DNA of 64,000 nucleotides from CAKMZU01 sp965248335. GTDB lineage: Bacteria > Pseudomonadota > Gammaproteobacteria > Pseudomonadales > DT-91. The stretch lies in NCBI GenBank assembly GCA_965248335.1, contig CBDFIY010000003.1:1426001-1490000 (forward strand), written 5' to 3'. The notes below the pieces were generated by a model. That model searched no databases. It was not told where the DNA came from and worked only from the letters and a program-made list of their open reading frames with translations. The position numbers and the translations under genes are program-made. This document shows, piece after piece, positions 56,046 to 64,000 of this stretch; within the stretch, counting starts at the first letter, position 1, and each line of letters begins with the position of its first letter.

Positions 56046-56542
56046 ATTTCGTGGACTTTTTTTTGGAGTACTAGCAGCGCTGCTGTTTCAGCTAATGCCT
56101 TATCTTTACGGTTTAACTCCTTTTTTAGTAACTTAATGTCATTTTTAAATTGCTTATTCTCACTTTGAATTTCTGAAGCAGTCGATAGGGGCTTATTCTT
56201 GATAAAATCACCTCTCCATTGGTTGATATGATGTGGGTATATTCCTTTCTCTCGGCAAAGCTGGCTGATGTCCTCGACGCTCAAAGATCCGCAGGCAATG
56301 ACCATATTCAAACGTTCTTCAGCGCTCCAATCTTGGGGCCTTTTTTCTTTAACCATGGTCATTACCCCACCATCTAATGGTTGATTAAGCCGTTGCTCTT
56401 TAGCCTGTCTAATCCATTTTTGTAACGTCGAATGGCCAATACCTAAGTTTTCAGCCACATCCTTGATGCTCATACATTCTTGTCGGCTCAATGCCTTTTC
56501 TATTGCCTGTATCTTAAACGAATGGGTAAACGATTTTCTCAT
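56021..56542 (-). CDS. IS3-family transposase OrfA
   Basis: A 173-residue protein with an N-terminal HTH (IKDVAENLGIGHSTLQKWIRQAKEQ), a second HTH (DWSAEERLNMVIACGSLSVEDISQLCREKGIYPHHINQWRGDFI) and a C-terminal leucine-zipper-like coiled coil (ENKQFKNDIKLLKKELNRKDKALAETAALLVLQKK). It is longer than the roughly 100 residues of IS911-type OrfA, placing it in a group with two HTH units. It binds the ends and regulates transposition. Confidence 0.9.
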   Translation of the reverse strand: MRKSFTHSFKIQAIEKALSRQECMSIKDVAENLGIGHSTLQKWIRQAKEQRLNQPLDGGVMTMVKEKRPQDWSAEERLNMVIACGSLSVEDISQLCREKGIYPHHINQWRGDFIKNKPLSTASEIQSENKQFKNDIKLLKKELNRKDKALAETAALLVLQKKVHEIWESDEAS

Positions 56543-56596
56543 TTTTTATGCCTCTAATTAAAATTTTAGAGGCGACAAGTATCCTGACACAGGGGG

Positions 56597-57268
56597 CAAC
56601 CCTGTTGCCGAAGCAGGTCTTCATATCGTTGGTAAGCTACGCATAGACGCCCGTTTAAAATGGCTCTACGAAGGAGAATATTCTGGCAAGGGGCGCCCCA
56701 AAAAATTCGATGGCAAAGTCGATATAGAAGCTGATCTTTGTCGATTTGAGTATGTAGGAGAGATTGATGAAGGTAAAACGCATATGTACACAACCGTTGC
56801 TTACTCAGTTTCCCTTAAACGTGATATCAAGGTGGTCATGTTAATTTTTAAAAAAGGCGATAAAGAAGGCCGCGCTCTTTTATATTCAACGGACACCAAT
56901 CTAGCTGCTATGACACTGCTTACCTATTACAAAGCAAGGTTCCAGATTGAGTTTGTTTTTAGGGACGCCAAACAATACACGGGTCTGATGGATTGCCAGT
57001 CTTGCAATGAAGAGGCGATCAACTTTCAACTGAATGCATCCTTTACTGCGCTAAATTTAATGAAAATTGAAGACAGAAAAACAAAAGGAACACAGGGTGA
57101 AACCGTTATATCTATTGCATCATGGAAGCGGCGAAAACTCAATCAGCACATGATGCAGAGACTTTTTAACGAGTTAAAAATTGACTTAAATGATAAAAAA
57201 GTCAGACAAGTTTATGACAGCATGAGTAACTTCGGGGTTATTGCTGCGTAAAACTGTCCGAAGTATTG
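56597..57268 (+). pseudogene. IS4-family element copy A, 5' truncated
   Basis: From CAACCCTGTTGCCGAAGCAG to the terminal repeat AAAACTGTCCGAAGTATTG, this is identical, as far as I can compare, to 57940-58611 of the complete copy B. The 5' 60 percent is missing, and the break is next to the IS3 right end. A 155-codon frame (56784-57251) with the YREK motif remains, but without the first two catalytic aspartates it cannot be active. Confidence 0.9.
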
Positions 57269-57326
57269 TCATTATCATTTGTTGTTTTAGGTGATATTTC
57301 TTCTTGAATTTTATTTGTTTGTTTTA
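57269..57326 (-). pseudogene. Internal fragment of the M64 lipoprotein gene between two IS copies
   Basis: On the minus strand this reads QTNKIQEEISPKTTNDN in frame with the leader at 58701-58612 once copy B and one TTTTA duplicate are removed. The N/T/K/E-rich composition matches the linker at the start of the 53183-54946 frame. Confidence 0.7.
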
Positions 57327-58611
57327 CAATACTTCGGACAGTTTTTTGAACCACTTGAGATGATCTAAGTCTATGAATGTTTTTACTGAAAATAGTTCAT
57401 GCAAAATTTGATTTCACAGATTTTAGATTCAATGTCCGATATTTGCTTACCACAAAAAAATTCATTAGGGCGCTATTGATTACGCTAATGGTATTCCGTG
57501 GCAAGGCAAATTTTCGCAATATGAGTCGTTTTTCAAGCTTGTGCGAGAAAACTTTTAGTCGATGGTATCGTGTATCCTTCGACTTTAAAGCTTTTAATAA
57601 TCAGCTCATTTTTAGCGAGTTACCGAAAGAAGATGAATGGATTGCAGCTATAGATGCAAGTTTCGTAAAAAAGAGCGGCAAGTGCACTTCAGGTTTAGGG
57701 AACTTCTGGAGCGGTGGTTCAGGCTCCGCTGAAAAAGGACTTGAGGTCTCATTGCTTAGCATTGTCCATCTCAAATCAAATACCGCGTATGGGCTGGATG
57801 CAAAACAAACCATAGACCAAGAAGGCAAGTCTCGTACTGACTTGTATGCAGAGCAGACTGTTGGTATGGCTAAAGCATTAAAAGACAAGGGAATACGTTA
57901 TATTTCTACGGATAGCTTTTATACGAAGATAAAATATGTCAACCCTGTTGCCGAAGCAGGTCTTCATATCGTTGGTAAGCTACGCATAGACGCCCGTTTA
58001 AAATGGCTCTACGAAGGAGAATATTCTGGCAAGGGGCGCCCCAAAAAATTCGATGGCAAAGTCGATATAGAAGCTGATCTTTGTCGATTTGAGTATGTAG
58101 GAGAGATTGATGAAGGTAAAACGCATATGTACACAACCGTTGCTTACTCAGTTTCCCTTAAACGTGATATCAAGGTGGTCATGTTAATTTTTAAAAAAGG
58201 CGATAAAGAAGGCCGCGCTCTTTTATATTCAACGGACACCAATCTAGCTGCTATGACACTGCTTACCTATTACAAAGCAAGGTTCCAGATTGAGTTTGTT
58301 TTTAGGGACGCCAAACAATACACGGGTCTGATGGATTGCCAGTCTTGCAATGAAGAGGCGATCAACTTTCAACTGAATGCATCCTTTACTGCGCTAAATT
58401 TAATGAAAATTGAAGACAGAAAAACAAAAGGAACACAGGGTGAAACCGTTATATCTATTGCATCATGGAAGCGGCGAAAACTCAATCAGCACATGATGCA
58501 GAGACTTTTTAACGAGTTAAAAATTGACTTAAATGATAAAAAAGTCAGACAAGTTTATGACAGCATGAGTAACTTCGGGGTTATTGCTGCGTAAAACTGT
58601 CCGAAGTATTG
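57327..58611 (+). mobile_element. IS4-family element copy B, complete
   Basis: The inverted ends are CAATACTTCGGACAGTTTT and AAAACTGTCCGAAGTATTG. TTTTA flanks both sides (57322-57326, 58612-58616), consistent with a 5-bp target duplication. It is 1285 bp with one complete transposase gene. Confidence 0.88.
57377..58594 (+). CDS. IS4-family transposase
   Basis: A 405-residue DDE transposase. The first D is in WIAAIDASFVKKSGK, the second in IRYISTDSFYTKIKYV, and the E lies in the IS4 signature Y-x2-R-x3-E-x6-K (YKARFQIEFVFRDAK). It ends with a helix-rich part and MSNFGVIAA. Frame and ends are intact, so it can probably move. A truncated twin lies just upstream. Confidence 0.9.
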   Translation: MFLLKIVHAKFDFTDFRFNVRYLLTTKKFIRALLITLMVFRGKANFRNMSRFSSLCEKTFSRWYRVSFDFKAFNNQLIFSELPKEDEWIAAIDASFVKKSGKCTSGLGNFWSGGSGSAEKGLEVSLLSIVHLKSNTAYGLDAKQTIDQEGKSRTDLYAEQTVGMAKALKDKGIRYISTDSFYTKIKYVNPVAEAGLHIVGKLRIDARLKWLYEGEYSGKGRPKKFDGKVDIEADLCRFEYVGEIDEGKTHMYTTVAYSVSLKRDIKVVMLIFKKGDKEGRALLYSTDTNLAAMTLLTYYKARFQIEFVFRDAKQYTGLMDCQSCNEEAINFQLNASFTALNLMKIEDRKTKGTQGETVISIASWKRRKLNQHMMQRLFNELKIDLNDKKVRQVYDSMSNFGVIAA

Positions 58612-58701
58612 TTTTATATCTGCAGTTATATTCTTATTTTGTTTTTCACAGCCTACCATCACTATCAGGAAAATGATGGCCAGATTTCGATGAGTATTCA
58701 T
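58612..58701 (-). pseudogene. Signal-peptide fragment of the broken M64 lipoprotein gene
   Basis: On the minus strand ATG 58701 opens MNTHRNLAIIFLIVMVGCEK, a lipoprotein leader with VGC before the cut site, followed by QNKNITADIK up to the copy B insertion. The frame continues in 57326-57269. The direction and linker composition fit the M64 peptidase body at 54946-53183. Confidence 0.75.
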
Positions 58702-58943
58702 TTGTGGGTGTATCCAATAAATATAAAAAGTATAGGATAGTTTTTTTAATGAAAGTTAATAGATATAATTATTTTCGTAATTATGGATTGTAGTTTTAGG
58801 CTGTTTGATGTGAAATATTTTATATTAAATATTATTTTTAATTACTCGGTATTTGGGTTTGCATAGTTGAATTTTTTTCATCATCCTTCGCATCTTCATC
58901 TAAAAAACCGTACTATGAATTATTTTACAAGAATGTGATTTAC

Positions 58944-59756
58944 ATGAGTGTAGAGATGTTGATTAGCCTACTGATGTTGGGTGCAGTTGTCGGTTTTGTG
59001 GCAGGGCTATTAGGCGTAGGCGGCGGTGCGGTTATGGTGCCAGTGTTAACCAGTCTGTTCATTTTTCAGGGTATTCCTGTCGATAAAGTTGTGCATTTGG
59101 CTTTAGGCACGTCCATGGCTGCAATGATTGTGACTTCAATCAGCAGCATGATGGCGCATAAAAGAAATAGCACTATCGACTGGTCGGTTTTTCGGCACCT
59201 TGTTTTAGGCGTAATATTAGGTGCTTTTTTAGCGACATTTATCGTTCCTTTTATTAATGCGCTTTATTTGTCGGTGTTTTTTGCATCATTCATGGGCTAT
59301 GTATCCTTTAATATGCTACGTGCTAAGCAATCAATTGAAGGCCGTGGCGTGATTTCTATGAAAGAGTTATGGGGTGTAGGGGTGGGTATTGGTGGGATCT
59401 CTGCCTTGGTATCTATCGGCGGTGGTTCTATGACTGTCCCCTATTTATTTAAGCACAATTTTCCGATGGTAAAAGCTATTGGAACATCGGCAGCGATAGG
59501 TGTGCCTTTGTCGATTGCAGGCTCTGTGGGCTATTTTATCAATGGCTGGCCCTATCGGGATTTATCACATGGCATGTTAGGCTTTGTTTATCTACCTGCC
59601 GTGGTAGCGATTTCTGTGATGAGTGCTTTGTTTGCGCCACTGGGTGCGAAGGCTGCACATAAGCTCCCTGTAAATGTACTGAAAAAAATATTTGCCGTTT
59701 TCCTTGTTTTGCTAAGTTTGAATATGGTGGTATCTGTCATTCATGCATCGGCGTAG
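58944..59756 (+). CDS. TauE/SafE-family membrane permease
   Basis: A 270-residue inner-membrane protein of the TauE/SafE (DUF81) family, anion exporters for sulfite, sulfoacetate and related compounds. The two family repeats begin with LGAVVGFVAGLLGVGGGAVMVPVL (near residue 10) and ISALVSIGGGSMTVPYL (near 150), each with the G-x-G-G-G signature. About eight membrane segments are visible, including GHMLGFVYLPAVVAI-type and LPVNVLKKIFAVFLVLLSLNMVV at the end. ATG 58944 is preferred; GTG 58935 is also in frame. The substrate is unknown, and no sulfur genes are adjacent. Confidence 0.9.
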   Translation: MSVEMLISLLMLGAVVGFVAGLLGVGGGAVMVPVLTSLFIFQGIPVDKVVHLALGTSMAAMIVTSISSMMAHKRNSTIDWSVFRHLVLGVILGAFLATFIVPFINALYLSVFFASFMGYVSFNMLRAKQSIEGRGVISMKELWGVGVGIGGISALVSIGGGSMTVPYLFKHNFPMVKAIGTSAAIGVPLSIAGSVGYFINGWPYRDLSHGMLGFVYLPAVVAISVMSALFAPLGAKAAHKLPVNVLKKIFAVFLVLLSLNMVVSVIHASA

Positions 59757-59901
59757 TTGCGAGTACATCATTTCAATCCTATTGCTGGGTTTAGGTTTAT
59801 GCTTTTTTAGTTATTTAATTATGGGTTCCCGCGAAGGCGGAAATCCATTACCAGATAAACCTTTTGATATGATGTACTAGATGTTAGATATAAGGTAGAT
59901 G

Positions 59902-60029
59902 TATACCGATCACCCTTGAAGATGCAAGGGCGTTGGCCGCGCTTGCTCACCCCAATCACTTACTGATTGTAAGCTCATGGGGATTCGCTCGTTTGCCGCC
60001 TTCTTGCATCTCCAATTCCGATGGGTATA
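59902..60029 (+). repeat. MITE-like palindromic repeat, copy 6
   Basis: Full copy from TATACCGATCACCCTTGAAG to CCGATGGGTATA, in the spacer between the permease and the HlyD gene. A second small hairpin, TTCCCGCGAAGGCGGAA, lies at about 59825. Confidence 0.85.
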
Positions 60030-60113
60030 GGCGTAGGTTGTGCTCTACGAAATATACGCGTAATTTGGCTAATGTCTGTTAGGTCGTATACTTTGTAGAA
60101 GCGAGGCGACAGC

Positions 60114-61109
60114 ATGATGATTATATTGAAACCTGATATTCAGCTTATCAGTTTGATGGCGGTAATACTCTTTTTGCTTTCTGGCTGCTTCGAGTCAAAC
60201 CAGAAGGCTTTAGGTACTTTAGAATGGGATCGAACGAATGGCCGAGCCGTCGTTTCAGAAAACATTACACGCATCCACGTGAAAGAAGGCGATTGGGTTA
60301 AAAAAGGCCAAGCCTTACTTCAATTAGACGACAGACTGCAACAAGCACATGTTAACAAACTCGCCGCCATGGTTGAGCAGGCTCGATGGCAGCTGCGTCA
60401 ACTGGAAGCGGGATATCGACCCGAAGATATCGCTTCAGCAAAAGCCAATCTTTATGCTAAAACGACGGCGAAAAAAAATAACCAAATCAATTATCGCAGG
60501 CAACAAAATCTTTGGCAGGAAAAGCTAAACAGCCAAAAACAACTCGATGACGCAAAACAACAGTACGAAGTGTCTTTGGGTGAAGAAGACGTCGCTTTAC
60601 AAACAGTCAATGTGCGTCTGGCTGGTTACCGAGCTGAAGAAATAGAAAAAGCGAGAGCACAGCTTAATGCACAATTAGCCGAACTTGACTACGAGCGGCT
60701 ACAGCTTGAACGATACACGTTGTTCGCAACGAGGTCTGGGAAAGTGGACAGTTTGCCCTATAAATTGGGTGATATGCCACCTATGAATGCGATTGTAACG
60801 ACCGTTCTTGCAGGAGATAGGCCGTGGGCTCGGGTATACCTGCCAGAAACATGGCTTAGCTTGCTATCTCAAGGGAGTGAGGTGCTCGTTAATGTCGATG
60901 GATTAAACAGGTCATTGAAAGGTCGGGTTCGTTTTATTTCTTCTGTCCCTAGTTTTACACCTTATTACGCACTGTCGGAAGATGATAGGAGTCGCCTGAT
61001 GTATATCACTGAAATTGATTTACTCGATAATGCTGCAAAACAGTTACCTTTAGGGGTGCCTGTGCAAATGCTTTACCCTTCATCACATAAAGAAACGTAT
61101 GCCGAGTAG
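60114..61109 (+). CDS. HlyD-family periplasmic adaptor, lipoprotein
   Basis: A 331-residue membrane fusion protein. The leader ISLMAVILFLLSGCFES has a lipobox (LSGC). The first biotinyl-lipoyl half is ENITRIHVKEGDWVKKGQALLQLDD (about 50-77), a long coiled-coil hairpin follows (about 85-200, AKLYAKTTAKKNNQINYRRQQNLWQ region), and the second half is LFATRSGKVDSLPYKLGDMPPMNAIVTTV. It would bridge the ABC transporter encoded downstream to an outer-membrane channel, as YbhG does. It is the first gene of a tight three-gene operon (6 bp to the ATPase ATG). The exported substrate is unknown; related systems export drugs. Confidence 0.9.
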   Translation: MMIILKPDIQLISLMAVILFLLSGCFESNQKALGTLEWDRTNGRAVVSENITRIHVKEGDWVKKGQALLQLDDRLQQAHVNKLAAMVEQARWQLRQLEAGYRPEDIASAKANLYAKTTAKKNNQINYRRQQNLWQEKLNSQKQLDDAKQQYEVSLGEEDVALQTVNVRLAGYRAEEIEKARAQLNAQLAELDYERLQLERYTLFATRSGKVDSLPYKLGDMPPMNAIVTTVLAGDRPWARVYLPETWLSLLSQGSEVLVNVDGLNRSLKGRVRFISSVPSFTPYYALSEDDRSRLMYITEIDLLDNAAKQLPLGVPVQMLYPSSHKETYAE

Positions 61110-61115
61110 GTGCTC

Positions 61116-62057
61116 ATGAAAGGTGAATCTGAATCGCCAGATTACGTGATTACTGTTAATGGTCTCAGCAAGAATTTTGGTCATTTTGTTGCGGTAGATG
61201 ACCTCAGTATGCGTATTGAATCCGGTCGCGTGCATGGATTTTTAGGGCCGAATGGATCAGGGAAAACGACGGCGATACGAATGATGTGTGGATTAATGGA
61301 TAAAACTGCAGGTGAGGTTTGCGTATTGGGTTTATCCATTCCTGAGCACGCAGAAGAGATCCGTGATCAGGTAGGTTATATGACGCAGCGGTTTTCTCAT
61401 TATGGGGATTTGACAATCCGGGAGAACTTGTTTTTTTTGGCCGAAATCCGGGGGATGAAAAAAATTGAACGCCTGAGTCGTGTTCAAGAAGTGCTTAAAG
61501 AGTTCGATTTGATTTCTTTTCAAAATCAACTCGCTGGGTCGCTCAGTGGCGGGCAAAAACGTCGATTGGCGCTAGCGGGCGCAGTGCTGACGAAACCAAA
61601 GTTGTTGATTTTAGATGAACCTACCTCAGAAGTTGATCCGAATACACGGCGAGAAATGTGGGCACAATTTTTTAAATTGACAGAGAGTGGTATCTCTATT
61701 TTAGTCTCTACGCACCTCATGGATGAGGCCGAGCGATGTCATCATCTTACTATCTTAAATAATGGGGTTAAAGTTGCCGACGGTAAAACGTCTGCGCTTA
61801 AAAATGACTTTCCTCATCATGTGGTGGTGGTTGAAGGTGACGATGTAACAGGGTTAAATGACCGTTTAAATGCGGCTTCTCATATTATATCGGCTGCACA
61901 AAGTGGTCTAATACTGAGGGTTATTGTCGATAAAAGAGAAAATAACCCAGAAGATTATGTCGAGAAATTGGTGGGTCAGACTTATCGCGTAACGCCAAGT
62001 AAAGCGAGCATTGAAGATGTTTTTGTTGCAGCTACACTGGGTACGGTGGAGACGTGA
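61116..62057 (+). CDS. ABC transporter ATPase (ABC-2 type export)
   Basis: A 313-residue ATPase powering the permease at 62057. Walker A GPNGSGKTT (about 44-52), Q-loop YMTQRFSHYGDLTIREN, signature LSGGQKRRLALAGAVL, Walker B LLILDEPTSEVDPNTRREMW, and H-loop VSTHLMDEAERC are all intact. The C-terminal 85 residues (VVVEGDDVTGLNDRL...SIEDVFVAATLG) are the regulatory tail usual for ABC-2 drug exporters. Only one nucleotide-binding domain is present, unlike YbhF, so a homodimer is expected. ATG 61116 is preferred over GTG 61110. Its stop overlaps the next start (TGATG). Confidence 0.94.
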   Translation: MKGESESPDYVITVNGLSKNFGHFVAVDDLSMRIESGRVHGFLGPNGSGKTTAIRMMCGLMDKTAGEVCVLGLSIPEHAEEIRDQVGYMTQRFSHYGDLTIRENLFFLAEIRGMKKIERLSRVQEVLKEFDLISFQNQLAGSLSGGQKRRLALAGAVLTKPKLLILDEPTSEVDPNTRREMWAQFFKLTESGISILVSTHLMDEAERCHHLTILNNGVKVADGKTSALKNDFPHHVVVVEGDDVTGLNDRLNAASHIISAAQSGLILRVIVDKRENNPEDYVEKLVGQTYRVTPSKASIEDVFVAATLGTVET

Positions 62058-63175
62058 TGAAACGAGCAATATCATCATCACTGAGTCGTATCAAAGCCGT
62101 TTGCTTCAAAGAGTTCATTCAATTAAAACGCGATAAACTCACTTTTGCGATGGTTGTGATGATTCCTTTGGTTCAGCTCTTGTTATTTGGATATACCATT
62201 AATACCGATGTACGCAATGTCCCTATTGCCGTCGTTGATCAGGTACAAAATCAATTCTCAAGACAATTTATTGAAGATATCAAAGCGACACAAATTGTCA
62301 GTGTCGATGCTTTTTACAAGAGTCCTGAAGAGATTATGACAGCTGTGCGTGCAGGAACAGTAAGCGCGGGTTTGTTTATTCCTCGTGATATTCAAAAGCG
62401 TTATGAGGATAGAAATCATGACCCTTTAGCGCATTTTATTGTTGATGGCTCTGATACCGTAATGGCTTCAGCGCTGAAAGCGTTAGGGGCATTTCCTTTT
62501 CATCCACAGGGCTCTGTCTCTGTCGATAAAATACCGAATACTATTGCTGTGGAGCTACTTTATAACCCTGAACAACGTTCTGCACTTTTCACTGTGCCCG
62601 GTTTGCTGGGCGTTATTCTAACCATGACGCTGACTTTTTTTACAGCGATTGCCATTGTGAGGGAGCGTGAAAATGGCAACATGGAATTGTTAATCGCAAC
62701 ACCTGTTACCAGCTTAGAGTTGATGATGGGGAAATTGATCCCCTATGGTGTGATTGGGCTCATACAGGTATCGATTGTTTTATTATTAGGTCGCTTGCTT
62801 TTTCAGTTACCTTTTGTCGGCAGCTTAAGCTTGCTGTATTTTTGCTGTTTACTGTTTATTTTTGCAAATTTAGGCTTGGGGTTATTGATTTCGACCAAGG
62901 CACCGAATCAGTTGGGTGCTATGCAAATGGCAATTTTTGTCTTTTTACCGTCCATTTTGTTATCGGGATTCATGTTCCCTTATGTCGCCATGCCCGTTGC
63001 TGCGCAGTGGTTGGCAGAGGTTCTTCCGATGACGCATTTTATTCGTTTGACGCGAGGCATAATCTTACGGGGCGCTGAGTTTTCTGATTTACTCATGGAT
63101 ATGCTTTTTTTGATGGGTTTTTTTATCGTGACGATGGCGTTTGCTTTGTTCAGCTTTAAAAAGAAATTGGACTGA
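62057..63175 (+). CDS. ABC-2 type transporter permease
   Basis: A 372-residue permease of the YbhR/YbhS type: one N-terminal membrane segment (LTFAMVVMIPLVQLLLFGYTI), a large periplasmic domain (about 50-175), and five membrane segments starting at VPGLLGVILTMTLTFFTAIAIVRERENGNMELLIATPV, which is the ABC-2 coupling motif. The end LMDMLFLMGFFIVTMAFALFSFKKKLD is typical. Only one permease gene is present before the terminator, while the E. coli ybh operon has two, so this transporter is probably a homodimer. Translationally coupled to the ATPase. Confidence 0.92.
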   Translation: MKRAISSSLSRIKAVCFKEFIQLKRDKLTFAMVVMIPLVQLLLFGYTINTDVRNVPIAVVDQVQNQFSRQFIEDIKATQIVSVDAFYKSPEEIMTAVRAGTVSAGLFIPRDIQKRYEDRNHDPLAHFIVDGSDTVMASALKALGAFPFHPQGSVSVDKIPNTIAVELLYNPEQRSALFTVPGLLGVILTMTLTFFTAIAIVRERENGNMELLIATPVTSLELMMGKLIPYGVIGLIQVSIVLLLGRLLFQLPFVGSLSLLYFCCLLFIFANLGLGLLISTKAPNQLGAMQMAIFVFLPSILLSGFMFPYVAMPVAAQWLAEVLPMTHFIRLTRGIILRGAEFSDLLMDMLFLMGFFIVTMAFALFSFKKKLD

Positions 63176-63300
63176 AGTTTTTCGTTACTCATCGAGTGCA
63201 GGTATTGAGTTTACATGGGGATACTATATGAACACATCAAGCCTCTTGTAGGGGTATAAAATCTTGATCACTCTGTAAAATAGGAAATTATAAGCATAAA

Positions 63301-63322
63301 AAAACCAGGTTTCCCTGGTTTT
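63301..63322. terminator. Bidirectional terminator after the export operon
   Basis: Stem AAAACCAGG/CCTGGTTTT with loop TTTC, preceded by an A-run and followed by T. It ends the ABC operon and may also serve cysK from the other side. Confidence 0.85.
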
Positions 63323-63512
63323 TAAGTTCCATTAAAACGTCCCTTCTACGGCCAACATGCCTTGTCAGCTCACCCATTTCCCGCACAACGGATTAGCTAA
63401 GCTAATCGTGTAAAAGCAATCCCTGCTTTTCCCTATGAGTGGCTATAATAACCTTTTGGTATTTAAACGGTAGTCGTTAATAACGTTATGTTCTGTAGGA
63501 TATTTCTCACAG
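63323..63512. other. Converging intergenic region with small palindromes
   Basis: Contains GATTAGCTAAGCTAATC (63392-63408) and AAAAGCAATCCCTGCTTTT (63413-63431). The latter can fold as a short hairpin at the end of the cysK transcript. No gene seen. Confidence 0.5.
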
Positions 63513-64000
63513 CTACTGACTTTTTTCCTTTTCATTGAACACGCCTTCAAACAACGCCGAGGAAAGATAGCGTTCTGCGGAGTCGGGTAAAATGGTGACA
63601 ATAGTCTTTCCTTTGTTTTCAGGGCGTTTTGAAAGCCTATCAGCAACTGCCATGGCAGCACCTGATGAAATACCTGCAAGTATGCCTTCTTTTTCCATGA
63701 GTTTTCGTGCCCACTCGAAGGCTTCCTCATTCGTTACCTGCTCGACTTCATCAACCATGTCAATATCGAGTGTGTTTGGTAGAAATCCTGCGCCTATCCC
63801 TTGAATTTTATGCGGTGCATGCGTGGCTTCAACACCATTTTTTGCGGCAGAGATAATCGTTGATGTACTCGGTTCAATAGCGACACTCGTAATTTTCTTA
63901 CCCTTTTCTTGCTTGATATAGCGTGAAACGCCTGTAATGGTGCCGCCAGTACCTACGCCTGAGACAAAAATGTCGATCTCGCCTTTCGTATCTTCCCAAA
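63513..64000 (-). CDS. Cysteine synthase (O-acetylserine sulfhydrylase), C-terminal part
   Basis: The frame is open to the window edge. It reads GEIDIFVSGVGTGGTITGVSRYIK, the glycine-rich loop that binds the PLP phosphate in CysK/CysM, then SVAIEPSTSTIISAA, HKIQGIGAGFLPNTLDIDMVDEV, and EGILAGISSGAAMAVADRL with the conserved SSGA that contacts PLP N1. The HKIQGIGAGFLP block is more like CysK than CysM. The enzyme makes cysteine from O-acetylserine and sulfide in the cytoplasm. The lysine that binds PLP lies outside the window. About 162 of roughly 310 residues are visible. Confidence 0.92.
   Translation of the reverse strand, partial: WEDTKGEIDIFVSGVGTGGTITGVSRYIKQEKGKKITSVAIEPSTSTIISAAKNGVEATHAPHKIQGIGAGFLPNTLDIDMVDEVEQVTNEEAFEWARKLMEKEGILAGISSGAAMAVADRLSKRPENKGKTIVTILPDSAERYLSSALFEGVFNEKEKSQ

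Larger units (their letters stand above)
54938..56589 (-). mobile_element. IS3-family insertion sequence
   Basis: The ends share ATACTTGTCGCCT: inward from the right, TGTCAGGATACTTGTCGCCT; from the left, TTTCAACATACTTGTCGCCT. It contains overlapping orfA and orfB. The flanks do not match (peptidase gene on the left, truncated IS4-family copy on the right) and no target duplication is seen, so a deletion followed or accompanied its insertion. Confidence 0.85.

Noticed and set aside
542..60029. The palindromic repeat as integron attC sites or ordinary terminators
   Set aside because: No integrase or cassette structure, the ends are TATACCC at TA, and one copy is inserted inside an IS remnant.

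Overview
The window looks like a piece of gammaproteobacterial chromosome, probably from a free-living or marine lineage. The signs are a complete type I-F CRISPR-Cas locus, a CpxRA-like two-component system with a CpxP/Spy-like partner, a TonB-dependent receptor next to a beta-propeller phytase, RecQ, CysK, and many lipoproteins with clear lipoboxes. Base composition is moderately AT-rich. There are no rRNA or tRNA genes, so the genus cannot be named from this sequence.

Layout. (1) 1-9.4 kb: the tail of an aldo/keto reductase, a short palindromic repeat split by a decayed ISAzo13-like element, and a very large lipoprotein gene cut just after its lipobox by an IS66-family element with an 8-bp target duplication. 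(2) 9.5-10.6 kb: an O-methyltransferase and a small winged-helix protein. (3) 10.7-27.4 kb: the I-F locus. Array 1 (47 repeats, read leftward) and array 2 (81 repeats, read rightward) diverge from a central, rightward cas1, cas2-3, csy1, csy2, csy3, csy4 block, and have homologous leaders with an IHF-type site at the same distance from the first repeat. (4) 27.5-33.5 kb: a divergent tubulin/FtsZ-like protein, a helical lipoprotein and two exported proteins of unknown function. (5) 34.2-37.8 kb: a CpxRA/CpxP-like system with matching GTAAA-N5-GTAAA boxes, and a protein with an internal duplication. (6) 38-42.7 kb: TonB receptor and phytase. (7) 42.7-60 kb: housekeeping genes (RecQ, aldehyde dehydrogenase, TauE/SafE) mixed with nested insertion sequences and broken genes. 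(8) 60-64 kb: an HlyD/ABC-2 export operon and the end of cysK.

The most striking signal lies in the 210-bp gap between cas2-3 and csy1. Two degenerate CRISPR repeats on the minus strand flank an 18-nt pseudo-spacer. Its first 15 nt match the csy1 promoter next to a CC PAM, except at positions 6 and 12, which are exactly the bases that Cascade-type complexes flip out and leave unpaired. A minus-strand promoter and a terminator-like hairpin frame the unit. This fits a Cas-regulating RNA (CreR) through which the Csy complex represses its own operon.

The spacers show repeated acquisition from one family of invaders. Five spacers from both arrays converge on a single stretch of about 52 bp, several pairs are the same protospacer register with different alleles, and one spacer is present in both arrays.

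The mobile elements show layered insertions. A palindromic MITE of about 128 bp occurs six times; its ends resemble those of a complete IS630-family element that abuts one copy. At least three genes, two of them lipoproteins broken right after the signal peptide, have been split by insertion sequences.
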